Below, in pieces: positions 55,624-64,000 of a stretch of 64,000 nt of DNA (positions are counted from its first letter, which is position 1; each line of letters begins with the position of its first letter). The notes below the pieces were generated by a model that made no database searches, was not told where the DNA came from, and saw nothing but the letters and a program-made list of their open reading frames with translations. Source of the stretch: an uncultured Dorea sp. GTDB lineage: Bacteria; Bacillota; Clostridia; Lachnospirales; Lachnospiraceae. Position numbers and translations under genes: made by a program. The DNA lies in the NCBI GenBank assembly GCA_910589275.1, contig CAJUTH010000010.1, positions 20,775 through 84,774 of the forward strand, written 5' to 3'.

Positions 55624-55724
55624 TATTTATAATGACAGATCAAAATGTCTTGAAATGCGGAACAATCCATGGCATCATAACAGAAAGGCCGCGAAAGAAT
55701 TTATTTAAGAAAGGATATATTACA

Positions 55725-57464
55725 ATGGCATTTGACGGAATCACGGTTGCCGCACTTGTGCGGGAACTAAAGGATAAATTAAAAGACGGAAGAATCAGTA
55801 AGATTGCACAGCCGGAGACAGACGAACTGCTTCTTACTGTCAAAACCACAGACGGCCAGCGCCGCCTTTACATTTCTGCAAGCGCTTCCCTTCCTCTAAT
55901 CTATCTGACAGAAGAAAACAAGCGAAGCCCCTTAACCGCGCCTAATTTCTGCATGCTCTTAAGGAAACATATAGGAAACGGCAGAATCACAGATATTACC
56001 CAGCCGGGATTAGAACGAATCGTCTGTATTCACATCGAACATTTGGATGAAATGGGCGACTTATGCAGAAAAAAACTCATTGTAGAAATCATGGGAAAGC
56101 ACAGCAATATTATTTTCTGCGACGACAAGGACATGATCATCGACAGCATCAAGCATGTTTCCGCTCAGATGAGTTCTGTCCGGGAAGTGCTTCCCGGAAG
56201 GCATTACTTTATTCCGGATACCATGCAGAAACTGGATCCTCTATCCGTCTCCCCGGAAGCTTTTATAGACGCCCTCTCCGCCAAGCCTATGCCGATGGGG
56301 AAAGCTATTTATACCAGCTTCACCGGAATCAGCCCGGTTACAGCCGAAGAAATCTGTTTCCTTGCGGGAATTGATTCCCGCATGACTGCAAAAGACTTAT
56401 CCGGCGACATCCTGCTGCATTTGTATAATCAATTTAAGATTTATTTTGACGAGCTAAAAAATGGAAATTTCAAGCCTGTAACCTATTATGAACATGGACT
56501 TCCGAAGGAATTTGCCTGCCTTCCCCTGTCCCATTATAACTCTTATGAACACCGGGAATCTGATTCCGTTTCATCTCTTCTCTCCACCTACTACGCTGAG
56601 AAGAATACTGTAACAAGAATCCGGCAGAAATCTGTGGATTTGCGCAGGATTGTCCAGACTGCCTTAGAACGGAACCGCAAAAAGTTTGATCTTCAGTCCA
56701 AACAGCTCGCAGACACCGGCGGACGTGAAAAATATAAAGTATTTGGAGAGCTGATTAACGTTTACGGCTACAATTTAGAACCCGGCCAGGAAAGCTTAGA
56801 AGCACTGAATTATTATACCAATGAAATGGTAAAAATTCCCCTTGACACTGCGAAAACGCCTCAGGAAAACGCGCAGCGCTATTTTGCTAAGTACAACAAG
56901 CAGAAGCGCACCTATGAAGCGCTCAGCGAGCTGATCAAAGAGACTTCCGACGACATCACCTATTTGGAATCCGTAAGCAATGCATTAGATATTGCCCTAG
57001 ATGAAGACGATCTGGCACAGATCAAGGAAGAATTAACGGAAAGCGGATACATCCGGCGCAGATTTACCAAGAAAAAAGTAAAGCTAAAAAGCCGGCCCCT
57101 CCACTACTTATCCAGCGACGGTTACCATATGTATGTGGGGAAAAACAATTTCCAGAACGAAGAACTGACCTTTCATTTTGCTTCCGGAAACGACTGGTGG
57201 TTCCACGCCAAAGGCGCGCCCGGTTCCCATGTTATCGTCAAGTCACAGGGAGACGTCCTTCCGGACCGGGTATTTGAGGAAGCCGGCAGGCTGGCCGCCT
57301 ATTACTCTAAGAACCGCGGAAATGATAAGGTTGAAATCGATTATATTGAAAAAAAGCATGTAAAAAAAGTAAACGGCGCCAGACCCGGATTTGTCATCTA
57401 CCATACCAACTATTCTCTGGTGATAGATTCCGACATTTCCTCTCTGACGCTTCTTGAATCATAA
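55725..57464 (+). CDS. rqcH: Rqc2 homologue RqcH (NFACT protein, fibronectin-binding-like)
   Basis: RqcH binds stalled 50S subunits and recruits tRNA-Ala to add alanine tails in ribosome quality control. The 579 aa have the NFACT-N domain (1-200; MAFDGITVAALVRELKDKL), a long coiled coil (about 290-440) and the NFACT-R domain with SDGYHMYVGKNNFQNEEL and DWWFHAKGAPGSHVI. I start at the ATG at 55725 with AAAGGA upstream; the much longer open frame upstream is antisense-like and overlaps the MATE gene. Confidence 0.95.
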   Translation: MAFDGITVAALVRELKDKLKDGRISKIAQPETDELLLTVKTTDGQRRLYISASASLPLIYLTEENKRSPLTAPNFCMLLRKHIGNGRITDITQPGLERIVCIHIEHLDEMGDLCRKKLIVEIMGKHSNIIFCDDKDMIIDSIKHVSAQMSSVREVLPGRHYFIPDTMQKLDPLSVSPEAFIDALSAKPMPMGKAIYTSFTGISPVTAEEICFLAGIDSRMTAKDLSGDILLHLYNQFKIYFDELKNGNFKPVTYYEHGLPKEFACLPLSHYNSYEHRESDSVSSLLSTYYAEKNTVTRIRQKSVDLRRIVQTALERNRKKFDLQSKQLADTGGREKYKVFGELINVYGYNLEPGQESLEALNYYTNEMVKIPLDTAKTPQENAQRYFAKYNKQKRTYEALSELIKETSDDITYLESVSNALDIALDEDDLAQIKEELTESGYIRRRFTKKKVKLKSRPLHYLSSDGYHMYVGKNNFQNEELTFHFASGNDWWFHAKGAPGSHVIVKSQGDVLPDRVFEEAGRLAAYYSKNRGNDKVEIDYIEKKHVKKVNGARPGFVIYHTNYSLVIDSDISSLTLLES

Positions 57465-57483
57465 TGCCATACTTCAGGAGTGA

Positions 57484-57582
57484 GGGGCGATTTTTGCGCA
57501 GCAAAACTTTAATAGCGGACATTCAGTCCGTTAAGTATACTTATTGAACTGCTAATGTTCAATAAGATATGAATATCGCCCC
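57484..57582. repeat. Compact four-hairpin element between convergent genes
   Basis: An outer helix GGGGCGAT (57484-57491) / ATCGCCCC (57575-57582) encloses TTTTGC/GCAAAA with a 3-nt loop (57492-57506), CGGAC/GTCCG (57516-57530) and a perfect 10-bp CTTATTGAAC/GTTCAATAAG stem (57540-57566). It lies between the rqcH and SEC-C gene stops. It may terminate both genes, but the multi-branched plan is unusual for a terminator. Confidence 0.65.
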
Positions 57583-57633
57583 AAATTGCTGCTGTGAACA
57601 GCCTCTCAGAATTTATATGAGGATTACCGGCTT

Positions 57634-59355
57634 TCAATTGCCAGTTTTATTCTTTCCACAGCATTTCTTATATTTTTTTCCGCTGCCGCAGGGACATGGA
57701 TCATTTGGATATATTTTCTTACTTCCCGGAAATGCGATCACCTTTCCCTTTCGCATCTGTTCCGGATACTGCATATTCAGATATTCCTTTCGCGTATGCC
57801 CTCTGTATCGTACTGCCCTTGTATAATTCTGCAGGTTTTTAAGCTGGTCTTCCGCCTCTTTGATATCCTTCTTCCTGTTCAGTTTCTTATCCCAGCCATC
57901 CAAGATATCTTCCAGCATATCCATTAACTGCGGAATTTGATAATTTGCCCGGACTGCCGACTGCAGCTCATAAAAAGCCATAATAGCCTCGACATATTCC
58001 AATCCGTATTTATTTTGCAGGTATACGATAAATCCCTCCGTATGCCCATCCGGTTCCTGACAATCCTTCTCCCCATACATCAGGTACTCTTCTTCATCCT
58101 CCGGAATGTAAAAAGGCATCTTCTCCTGATCTTCTAACACCCATTGATACAGATTGTCTTCCAGAAACTGGTCTTCCATCAACAGACCCTCATGGAGAAG
58201 CCCTATGCCTACTCCTCCTCCTTGTTTCTGCGCCAGATCATAGATTGCATCCTCCGTAATATCTTCTTTTGTATACTGTCGGTATATTTCGGCAACCTTG
58301 CTGACTGGTACAATCCCGTACAGATAAACAGCGCTGTTGCAATAGTCTGTCAGCTTCCAATTTTTCTCAAGTCTTTTCCGAAATTCCGGCGTGCAGAGCT
58401 CTTGATAACTTTCTCTTACATCCTTCGGAATCTGAAGACCGCTGATTGACTCATTGTATGCCCCATAGGTGCTCAGGAACAGCGATTCTGATACCAGCTC
58501 CTCGCTGATAAAATCCCCGCCTTCCGTCGCAGCTTCAAAATGCTGGATTTCTTCCTTCACAGTCCCCTCAAGCATCTGTTTCATATATCCCGGTTCAAGC
58601 AGACGGGCTGAAAGCCATTCTGCCAGCCCTTTTTTATTAAACTTACTATATCCCGTAAAGCCATGAAGCTTTGCGATCATAACCAAATCATCTTTCTTGT
58701 AATCGGCAAATATGCTCTTCATCGGCAGTTCCAGCGGCGGGATATTCTTCCCGCCGGCCATCTCATACAAGAGCTCCTTTATAAAATCCTTTTGCCCGTT
58801 TAGCTCTTTCCATCTATTCCATCCGGACTGATTTGGTTTTTTACATTCCTCGCATTCCTCAAATTCCATATTCTTTAATCTTTCATTTGCCTCATTGATA
58901 TCAAAATCATCGGCCTGATCCATACATGCAGAAAAACCCCAGATTCCGCCGCAGTCCTCAATCATATAAGGTCCCTTTGATTTGACTACCTGCGCATACC
59001 GATTCTCATATGACACAAGCTCTTCCACGAGAACCGTATGGATCCAGTCGTCTCCAAAATCATAGATATATTCAAATTTCTCTCCCGCGTCCAGCCAATT
59101 GTCAATACATTCCTCTTTTGCTGAGAATCCATCGGCAAAATCATCGGCAAAACCATCCCCGAATTCATTCGGCATAGAGATACGAACGCCGTCCTTCGGA
59201 AAATAAAATTCATACAAATGCGCATGCTCCCATCCAAAAATACACTCAATCACATCATCCAGATCGGCAAAACTGATCTTATCCGGCACAATCACCTTGC
59301 GCCAGATCGGAGGTTTACTTCCCTTAATCGTAATTTTTATCTGATATCCTTTCAT
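57634..59355 (-). CDS. pRiA4b ORF-3-like domain protein with C-terminal SEC-C motif
   Basis: A 573-aa protein. The N-terminal domain (1-170; KGYQIKITIKGSKPPIWRKV, FGWEHAHLYEFYF) is the plasmid pRiA4b ORF-3 family. The middle (about 200-530) is helical and unassigned. The end has a SEC-C zinc motif, [17 protein letters not shown], nearly the same as in the 168-aa protein at 8482-8988. The start overlaps the DUF815 ATPase stop (ATGA), so the two are translationally coupled. Function unknown. Confidence 0.82.
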   Translation of the reverse strand: MKGYQIKITIKGSKPPIWRKVIVPDKISFADLDDVIECIFGWEHAHLYEFYFPKDGVRISMPNEFGDGFADDFADGFSAKEECIDNWLDAGEKFEYIYDFGDDWIHTVLVEELVSYENRYAQVVKSKGPYMIEDCGGIWGFSACMDQADDFDINEANERLKNMEFEECEECKKPNQSGWNRWKELNGQKDFIKELLYEMAGGKNIPPLELPMKSIFADYKKDDLVMIAKLHGFTGYSKFNKKGLAEWLSARLLEPGYMKQMLEGTVKEEIQHFEAATEGGDFISEELVSESLFLSTYGAYNESISGLQIPKDVRESYQELCTPEFRKRLEKNWKLTDYCNSAVYLYGIVPVSKVAEIYRQYTKEDITEDAIYDLAQKQGGGVGIGLLHEGLLMEDQFLEDNLYQWVLEDQEKMPFYIPEDEEEYLMYGEKDCQEPDGHTEGFIVYLQNKYGLEYVEAIMAFYELQSAVRANYQIPQLMDMLEDILDGWDKKLNRKKDIKEAEDQLKNLQNYTRAVRYRGHTRKEYLNMQYPEQMRKGKVIAFPGSKKIYPNDPCPCGSGKKYKKCCGKNKTGN

Positions 59356-60653
59356 ACTTCATACCCTTTCGTTCCCATCAAATAATCCACAAATTGTCTT
59401 GCTGCCCTTCCCGACATACCCCCGTGGGTAAGCTCCCACCTATTTGCTTCAAGCAAAAGCTCTTCCTCTGTAATCTGAAGCCCGCTCCTTGCCGCAAGCT
59501 GCCTTACAATCTCCTGAAACTGTTTCTTATCCGGCTTGCTAAAATAAATGCTCACCCCGAATCTTGCCGCAAGCGACAGCTTTTCCTGCACGGTATCATT
59601 GGTGTGCAGCTCCTCGTCCCTATCGTCTTTATCTCGAAAGGTCTCCCGGATAAGATGCCGTCTATTGGATGTAGCATAAATCAGGATATTCTCTGGCTTT
59701 CTTTCCAGTCCTCCCTCGATAACTGCTTTCAGATACTTATACTCTGTCTCAAATTCCTCAAAAGACAGATCGTCCATATAAATGATAAACTTATAATTCC
59801 GGTTCTTCACCTGTGCGATGATATCGTTCAAATCCTGAAATTGATGCTTGTACACCTCGATGATCCGAAGCCCTTTCTCATAATACTGATTTAAAATCGC
59901 CTTGATCGAAGTGGACTTCCCGGTTCCCGCATCCCCGTACAAAAGACAGTTATTTGCCTTCCGTCCATGGATAAACGCCTCCGTATTCTCGATCAGCTTT
60001 TTCTTGGCAGGCTCATAACCAACCAAATCGTCCAAATGCACATGGGGCGTCTTTGTGATCGGCACAATCTCCGTTCTCCCCTCCTTGTGTTCCACCCGGA
60101 AGGCTTTATGAAGCCCAAATTTTCCTACTCCAAACTCCTTGTAAAACTGTGTCAGGACTTTTCGGAAGGATTCCGCATCCTCCGCGTCTGCAAGGCTTAC
60201 GCTAAGCTCGCAAATCCGGTCGCGGATTCTCTTATTAAACACGCTTCCATGCCCGCAAGAAGCCGTAAAGTCCTCAAGCATAGACATGCAGTCCGCTCCC
60301 AGCGCCTTTTCCATCTCCGAAAAATCATAGTCAAACAGTTCCTTAAAAATCATAAAATCATGCAGCGCAGCCTGATTGATGCTGCCGGATATCTCCCCCA
60401 CAATCTCGCAAGAGGTACTGTATGCATTCTCATCGCTGGCAAGCAGAAAGGTCAGATAATCATGCCAGAGGTTTCCTTCGAATCCATGGCTGACCGCAAG
60501 CTCCAAAATCTCATTCGCACAATCGAACAGCAGACCTCTCAAATCTTCCTCATTATAAAAATCACTGTTAAAATTTTCTGCCAAAAACGCAATGTCGCCA
60601 AGAACCTTCTCCTGCTCCATATGACGATACAGCATCAGTTCATTTACTCTCAT
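59352..60653 (-). CDS. DUF815 family AAA ATPase
   Basis: A 433-aa protein. The N-terminal 190 residues are helical; an AAA module follows with Walker A GDAGTGKST (about 240), Walker B-like FIIYMDDLSFEE, sensor ATSNRRHL and an arginine-rich lid near the C-terminus (GRAARQFVDYL). DUF815 ATPases are common in Firmicutes, with no assigned role. The coupled downstream gene suggests a partner protein. It begins 51 nt after the pheA stop. Confidence 0.88.
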   Translation of the reverse strand: MRVNELMLYRHMEQEKVLGDIAFLAENFNSDFYNEEDLRGLLFDCANEILELAVSHGFEGNLWHDYLTFLLASDENAYSTSCEIVGEISGSINQAALHDFMIFKELFDYDFSEMEKALGADCMSMLEDFTASCGHGSVFNKRIRDRICELSVSLADAEDAESFRKVLTQFYKEFGVGKFGLHKAFRVEHKEGRTEIVPITKTPHVHLDDLVGYEPAKKKLIENTEAFIHGRKANNCLLYGDAGTGKSTSIKAILNQYYEKGLRIIEVYKHQFQDLNDIIAQVKNRNYKFIIYMDDLSFEEFETEYKYLKAVIEGGLERKPENILIYATSNRRHLIRETFRDKDDRDEELHTNDTVQEKLSLAARFGVSIYFSKPDKKQFQEIVRQLAARSGLQITEEELLLEANRWELTHGGMSGRAARQFVDYLMGTKGYEV

Positions 60654-60704
60654 TTTCCCACAATCCTTCTTTTATTATTTTATCATTCTATTATACAGGC
60701 ATTT

Positions 60705-61835
60705 TTAATAATTTCCAAGAATCTTTAAGCTCTTAGATTCTTCCCTTAATCCCCGGATCGCATTCTTTACTGCGGGTTCTCCCATATTGCCCTCAAAGTC
60801 TACAAAGAACCGATACTCCCATGCCTTCCCCTCTACGGGCCTGGACTCGATCCTTGTCATATTCAAATCGTTATAGATAAAGTGCGCCAGCAGATGATAC
60901 AAGGAGCCGCTCTCATGGGCAACCTCAAAGCAGATGCTGATCTTCTTTGCATCCTTTAAGAAAATCTTCTGATTCGTAACCACAATAAATCTTGTAGAAT
61001 TACTCCTGTCATGGTTAATCTGGCGCTTTAATATCTTCAATCCGTAAATTTTGGCTGCATGCTCGCTGCAGATTGCCGCCTGGGCCGGATCATTTTCCTC
61101 TAATATTTTCTTTGCCGCGACTGCAGTATTTGCCGCGCCGATCTGCTGCCAGCCGCTGTGCTCGTCCAGAAATTTATAGCTCTGCATCAGCGCCTGAGGA
61201 TGGGAGTATACCCTCTCGATACTTTCCATGGTGGTATTCTCTGTCCCTGCCAGGTAATGGTTAATGGGGAGCACCACCTCGCCCACAATATAATTTTCGA
61301 ACTCCACCAGAAGATCATATACCTCATTCACCACTCCGGCAGAAGAGTTCTCAATGGGAAGCACGGCAAAATCCGCCGAGCCCTCTTCAATCGCTTCCAT
61401 CGCATCTCGGAAGGTCTGCACATGGAAACTATTCACATCCTCCCTGAAATACTGCTGCATAGCGGCCTGAGAATAAGCGCCGTCGGTCCCCTGAAATACA
61501 ATCCTAGAATGCTCCCAGTCCAAAGCGTCCACGCCGATAAAAGGAAGACGTCCCAGCGCCCCCTTCTTTGTCAGAAGCTGATACTGGAGCTTCCTGCTCT
61601 GACTCATCAACTGCTCAAACATCTCGGTAAGTCCTTTTTTAAAAAATGTATCCTTAGCATTTTTTGTTACACAGTTTAATTTCTCCCGCTCTCGGTTTTT
61701 GTCAAAGACCTTCCTGCCTTCTTCTATTTTAAGTTCTCCCACCTTTTCGCAGACCGCCATCCTCTGTTCATAAAGCGACACCATCTGTGCGTCGATTCTG
61801 TCCAGCTCTGCCCTTAATTCCTCTAACCGCTCCAT
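60705..61835 (-). CDS. pheA: Bifunctional chorismate mutase/prephenate dehydratase
   Basis: This enzyme takes chorismate to phenylpyruvate in phenylalanine synthesis. The 376 aa are: chorismate mutase (1-90; LRAELDRIDAQMVSLYEQR), prephenate dehydratase (about 110-285; VFQGTDGAYSQAA and STRFIVV) and a C-terminal ACT domain (about 295-370; GSLYHLLAHF, then the ESRP motif) that binds phenylalanine. AGGAGA precedes the ATG. A TATACT-like -10 box lies at about 61876-61881. Confidence 0.96.
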   Translation of the reverse strand: MERLEELRAELDRIDAQMVSLYEQRMAVCEKVGELKIEEGRKVFDKNREREKLNCVTKNAKDTFFKKGLTEMFEQLMSQSRKLQYQLLTKKGALGRLPFIGVDALDWEHSRIVFQGTDGAYSQAAMQQYFREDVNSFHVQTFRDAMEAIEEGSADFAVLPIENSSAGVVNEVYDLLVEFENYIVGEVVLPINHYLAGTENTTMESIERVYSHPQALMQSYKFLDEHSGWQQIGAANTAVAAKKILEENDPAQAAICSEHAAKIYGLKILKRQINHDRSNSTRFIVVTNQKIFLKDAKKISICFEVAHESGSLYHLLAHFIYNDLNMTRIESRPVEGKAWEYRFFVDFEGNMGEPAVKNAIRGLREESKSLKILGNY

Positions 61836-61923
61836 AGCCCTTCTCTCCTGTTCTTCCTCTGCATCTGATGTTAAGTATACACTAGGTTTCTCTTAAAATC
61901 CACCGGCGATCTTAATCTTATCA

Positions 61924-61952
61924 TTGAAAATCTCTTTCTTTTGTTATATGAT
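61924..61952 (+). promoter_or_regulatory. pyrBI promoter
   Basis: TTGAAA (61924-61929), 17 bases, TATGAT (61947-61952). The leader to pyrB is about 165 nt; I find no PyrR-type anti-antiterminator and no convincing terminator, only a T run near 62086. Confidence 0.75.
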
Positions 61953-62125
61953 AGTAGAAAAGTAACCAAACAATCTTACCTTCAGCGTACAAAGGAATCT
62001 CCGGTTCCCTTATACTCTGAGGATATACAGAAGTTTTTTAGAAAGGAGCAGATTCAGGAACTTATAGGAATACCTTTCTTAAAGACTTTTTTTCATGCCA
62101 TTTTTTCACTCACAAGGAGGTTGTT

Positions 62126-63043
62126 ATGAGACATTTAATGAGCCCGCTGGATTTCACAGTGGAGGAACTGGACAAACTGTTAGATCTAGCCGGAGACATT
62201 GAAGCGAACCCACAGAAGTATGCCCACGCCTGTGCGGGAAAGAAGCTCGCCACCCTTTTCTACGAACCCAGCACCAGAACGCGATTGAGCCATGAGGCCG
62301 CTATGCTCAACTTGGGCGGCAGTATCTTAGGATTTTCTTCCGCGGAATCCAGCTCCGCCACCAAAGGCGAAAGCGTTGCCGATACCATCCGCATGATTAG
62401 CTGCTATGCCGATATCTGCGCCATGCGCCATCCCAAAGAAGGTTCCGCGCTGGTTGCCAAAGAACACGCTTCCATCCCAGTCATCAATGCCGGCGACGGC
62501 GGACATCAGCACCCAACCCAGACGCTGACGGACCTCCTGACGATTCGTTCCCTGAAAGGCCGTCTGGACCACATGAAGATTGGGCTCTGCGGCGATTTAA
62601 AGTTCGGGCGTACCGTACATTCCCTGATCAACGCGCTGGTTCGCTATCCGGGCATCGAGTTTGTACTGATCTCTCCGGAGGAACTCCGGCTTCCCAGCTA
62701 CATCCGCCGCGACGTGCTGGACAAGAATAAGATCCCTTACGAGGAAGTCGTACGCTTAGAGGACGCCCTTCCAGGGCTTGACCTTCTCTATATGACGCGC
62801 GTACAGAAGGAACGCTTCTTCAACGAAGAAGATTACGTGCGCATGAAGGATTTTTATATTCTGGATTCCAGAAAAATGGAGCTTGCCAGACCGGATATGC
62901 TGGTTCTTCACCCGCTCCCGAGAGTCAATGAGATATCAGTCGAAGTAGACAAGGATCCAAGAGCCGCTTATTTCAAACAGGTACAGTACGGCGTCTATGT
63001 ACGCATGGCCCTGATTCTGACACTACTGGAAATCGAAGTATAG
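62126..63043 (+). CDS. pyrB: Aspartate carbamoyltransferase catalytic subunit
   Basis: PyrB makes carbamoyl aspartate, the first committed step of pyrimidine synthesis. The 305 aa carry the carbamoyl phosphate loop [15 protein letters not shown], the [17 protein letters not shown] block and [17 protein letters not shown] precedes the ATG. It partners with PyrI, 12 nt downstream. Confidence 0.98.
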   Translation: MRHLMSPLDFTVEELDKLLDLAGDIEANPQKYAHACAGKKLATLFYEPSTRTRLSHEAAMLNLGGSILGFSSAESSSATKGESVADTIRMISCYADICAMRHPKEGSALVAKEHASIPVINAGDGGHQHPTQTLTDLLTIRSLKGRLDHMKIGLCGDLKFGRTVHSLINALVRYPGIEFVLISPEELRLPSYIRRDVLDKNKIPYEEVVRLEDALPGLDLLYMTRVQKERFFNEEDYVRMKDFYILDSRKMELARPDMLVLHPLPRVNEISVEVDKDPRAAYFKQVQYGVYVRMALILTLLEIEV

Positions 63044-63055
63044 GAGGGAAAAATC

Positions 63056-63511
63056 ATGGTAGAAAACACCTTAACAGTCGGAAGTATTTCCGAGGGATTT
63101 GTATTAGACCATATTCAGGCAGGCAAAAGCATGGATATCTATAAATATCTGAATCTGGACAAGCTGGACTGCTGCGTAGCCATTATCAAGAACGCCAGAA
63201 GCAGCAAGATGGGCAAGAAGGACATTATGAAGATCGAGTGTCCCATTGATTTTATGGATCTGGACGTGCTGGCATTCATCGACCACAATATCACCATCAA
63301 TATCATCAAAGACCAGAAAATTGTCGAAAAAAAAGCGCTCCAGCTTCCAAAGCAGATAAAAAATGTCATTAAATGCAGGAATCCGCGCTGCATCACTTCT
63401 ATAGAGCAGGAATTAGACCATATCTTTATCCTGACTGATTCGGAATCTGAAACTTACCGCTGCAAATACTGCGAAGAAAAATATGACGGACGCCACCGCA
63501 GAAAAAAATAA
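63056..63511 (+). CDS. pyrI: Aspartate carbamoyltransferase regulatory subunit
   Basis: PyrI gives nucleotide feedback control to PyrB. The 151 aa include VGSISEGFVLDHIQAGKSM (nucleotide-binding domain) and a four-cysteine zinc site, CRNPRC and CKYC, contacting the catalytic chain. GGAGGG precedes the ATG. The final codons overlap the 3' edge of the convergent RNase P RNA gene. Confidence 0.97.
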   Translation: MVENTLTVGSISEGFVLDHIQAGKSMDIYKYLNLDKLDCCVAIIKNARSSKMGKKDIMKIECPIDFMDLDVLAFIDHNITINIIKDQKIVEKKALQLPKQIKNVIKCRNPRCITSIEQELDHIFILTDSESETYRCKYCEEKYDGRHRRKK

Positions 63512-63890
63512 GAATACAAGCATGACGATAAGCCGGGTTATGTCGTTGAGTAATCATCTATCTAGGCCTGCCGTTGCCGGCAGGCTCCAGCGGCCTACCT
63601 GAGACGTGACGGGCAGCCACATCATCTCTATTCGGCCTTGCTTCGGATGGGGTTTACATGTGCCCCCGCTGTTACCAGCGGGGCGGTAGTCTCTTACACT
63701 GCCCTTCCACCCTTACCCGGACGGATGCAAAAAATCACATCCTTCCGGGCGGTACATTTCTGTTGCACTGGCCTTGGAGTCGCCTCCACCGGACGTTATC
63801 CGGCATCCCGCCCTATGAAGCCCGGACTTTCCTCACCTGCAGCCTTTCGGCGTTTGCAGCCGCGATTACTTGTCATACTTGTATTCTCAC
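63508..63890 (-). ncRNA. rnpB: RNase P RNA (bacterial class A-like)
   Basis: The catalytic RNA that trims tRNA 5' leaders. The minus strand contains the universal 5' word GAGGAAAGTCCGGGCTTC (about 63817-63835) and the 3' partners ACCTGAGACGTGACGGGC and AACCCGGCTTAT. The two ends, GAATACAAGTATGAC and GTCATGCTTGTATTC, pair over 15 bp with one G-U to form helix P1, followed by TTATTTTTT, so P1 probably also serves as terminator. Ends are approximate to a few bases. Confidence 0.93.
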
Positions 63891-63898
63891 GTTTTCCT

Positions 63899-63927
63899 AT
63901 TCTATCATATCATTCCGTGAATAGCAA
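63899..63927 (-). promoter_or_regulatory. rnpB promoter
   Basis: On the minus strand TTGCTA (63922-63927), 17 bases, TAGAAT (63899-63904). Transcription would start near 63891, agreeing with the start of helix P1. Confidence 0.75.
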
Positions 63928-63957
63928 GCGCATTCATCTTCCGTTTAGGGTTGTTTC

Positions 63958-64000
63958 ATGAAGACTTTATCATCTATTTTTCAAATCATAAGGGAAAATG
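63958..64000 (+). CDS. Possible 5' end of a coding sequence
   Basis: An ATG at 63958 preceded by TTAGGG opens MKTLSSIFQIIREN and stays open to the window edge. Only 14 codons are visible, so coding status is uncertain and no family can be named. Confidence 0.3.
   Translation, partial: MKTLSSIFQIIREN

Noticed and set aside
55455..55724. N-terminal extension of RqcH
   Set aside because: It overlaps the MATE gene, has no homology to NFACT proteins and no ribosome-binding site; the ATG at 55725 gives the family N-terminus.
61941..62129. Possible leader peptide before pyrB
   Set aside because: Its TTG start would lie at the -10 box of the promoter, and there is no ribosome-binding site, so it would not be translated from that transcript.

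Overview
The window looks like chromosomal DNA of a spore-forming Lachnospiraceae bacterium (Clostridia; something near Dorea, Mediterraneibacter or Clostridium scindens). The evidence is moderate GC content, strong GGAGG ribosome-binding sites, sporulation genes (gpr, spoIIP), an Rnf complex, the Clostridial gene order oxidoreductase-cmk-ispH-S1 protein, and the Firmicute-type rimP-nusA-ylxR-ylxQ-infB-rbfA-nrnA-truB-ribF operon. The genus is inference.

Layout. 1-1563: start of the Rnf operon (rnfC, rnfD, minus strand). 1740-8988: a long minus-strand run (SEC-C protein, aldo/keto reductase, thioesterase, RpiR regulator, flavoprotein, YcxB-like protein, cmk, ispH, S1 protein). 9163-10440: a divergent ferredoxin-type aldo/keto reductase and a small membrane protein. 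10447-22481: a small unannotated ORF, a structured intergenic region, pnp, rpsO, and the ribF-to-rimP operon. 22482-23235: two large structured palindromic elements. 23236-31093: a DUF362 ferredoxin protein, TelA, XpaC-like protein and a ParC/ParE-type topoisomerase pair. 31226-33612: spoIIP and gpr. 33811-34074: rpsT. 34173-38781: FabK-like oxidoreductase with a FabT-like operator, a PRTase-like protein, a Tyr phosphatase, ilvC and ilvN. 38931-41900: Uup-type ABC-F ATPase and a ROK regulator. 41991-42224: a third palindromic element. 42297-47555: a complete sorbitol PTS operon. 47851-53022: 2'-5' RNA ligase-like protein, CDF transporter, peptide deformylase, PHP phosphatase, an acetyltransferase and a broken GH42 beta-galactosidase. 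53202-57464: GNAT protein, MarR-MATE pair and RqcH. 57634-61835: SEC-C/pRiA4b protein, DUF815 ATPase and pheA. 62126-63890: pyrBI convergent with the RNase P RNA gene.

The most unusual content is not protein coding. A family of three long palindromic elements (22708-22889, 22983-23210, 41991-42224) plus an arm fragment (13271-13322) has a related core but entirely different, self-complementary arms. In two copies the core stems covary while the loop stays the same. I do not recognise this family. Two other multi-hairpin elements lie at 10776-10934 and 57484-57582. Other items of note are a GH42 gene stopped by TGA at a conserved Trp codon and deleted at its 3' end, a textbook MarR operator, a FabT-like palindrome at a FabK-like gene, frequent TTG starts among translation and ribosome-assembly genes, and an RNase P RNA whose long P1 helix probably doubles as its terminator.
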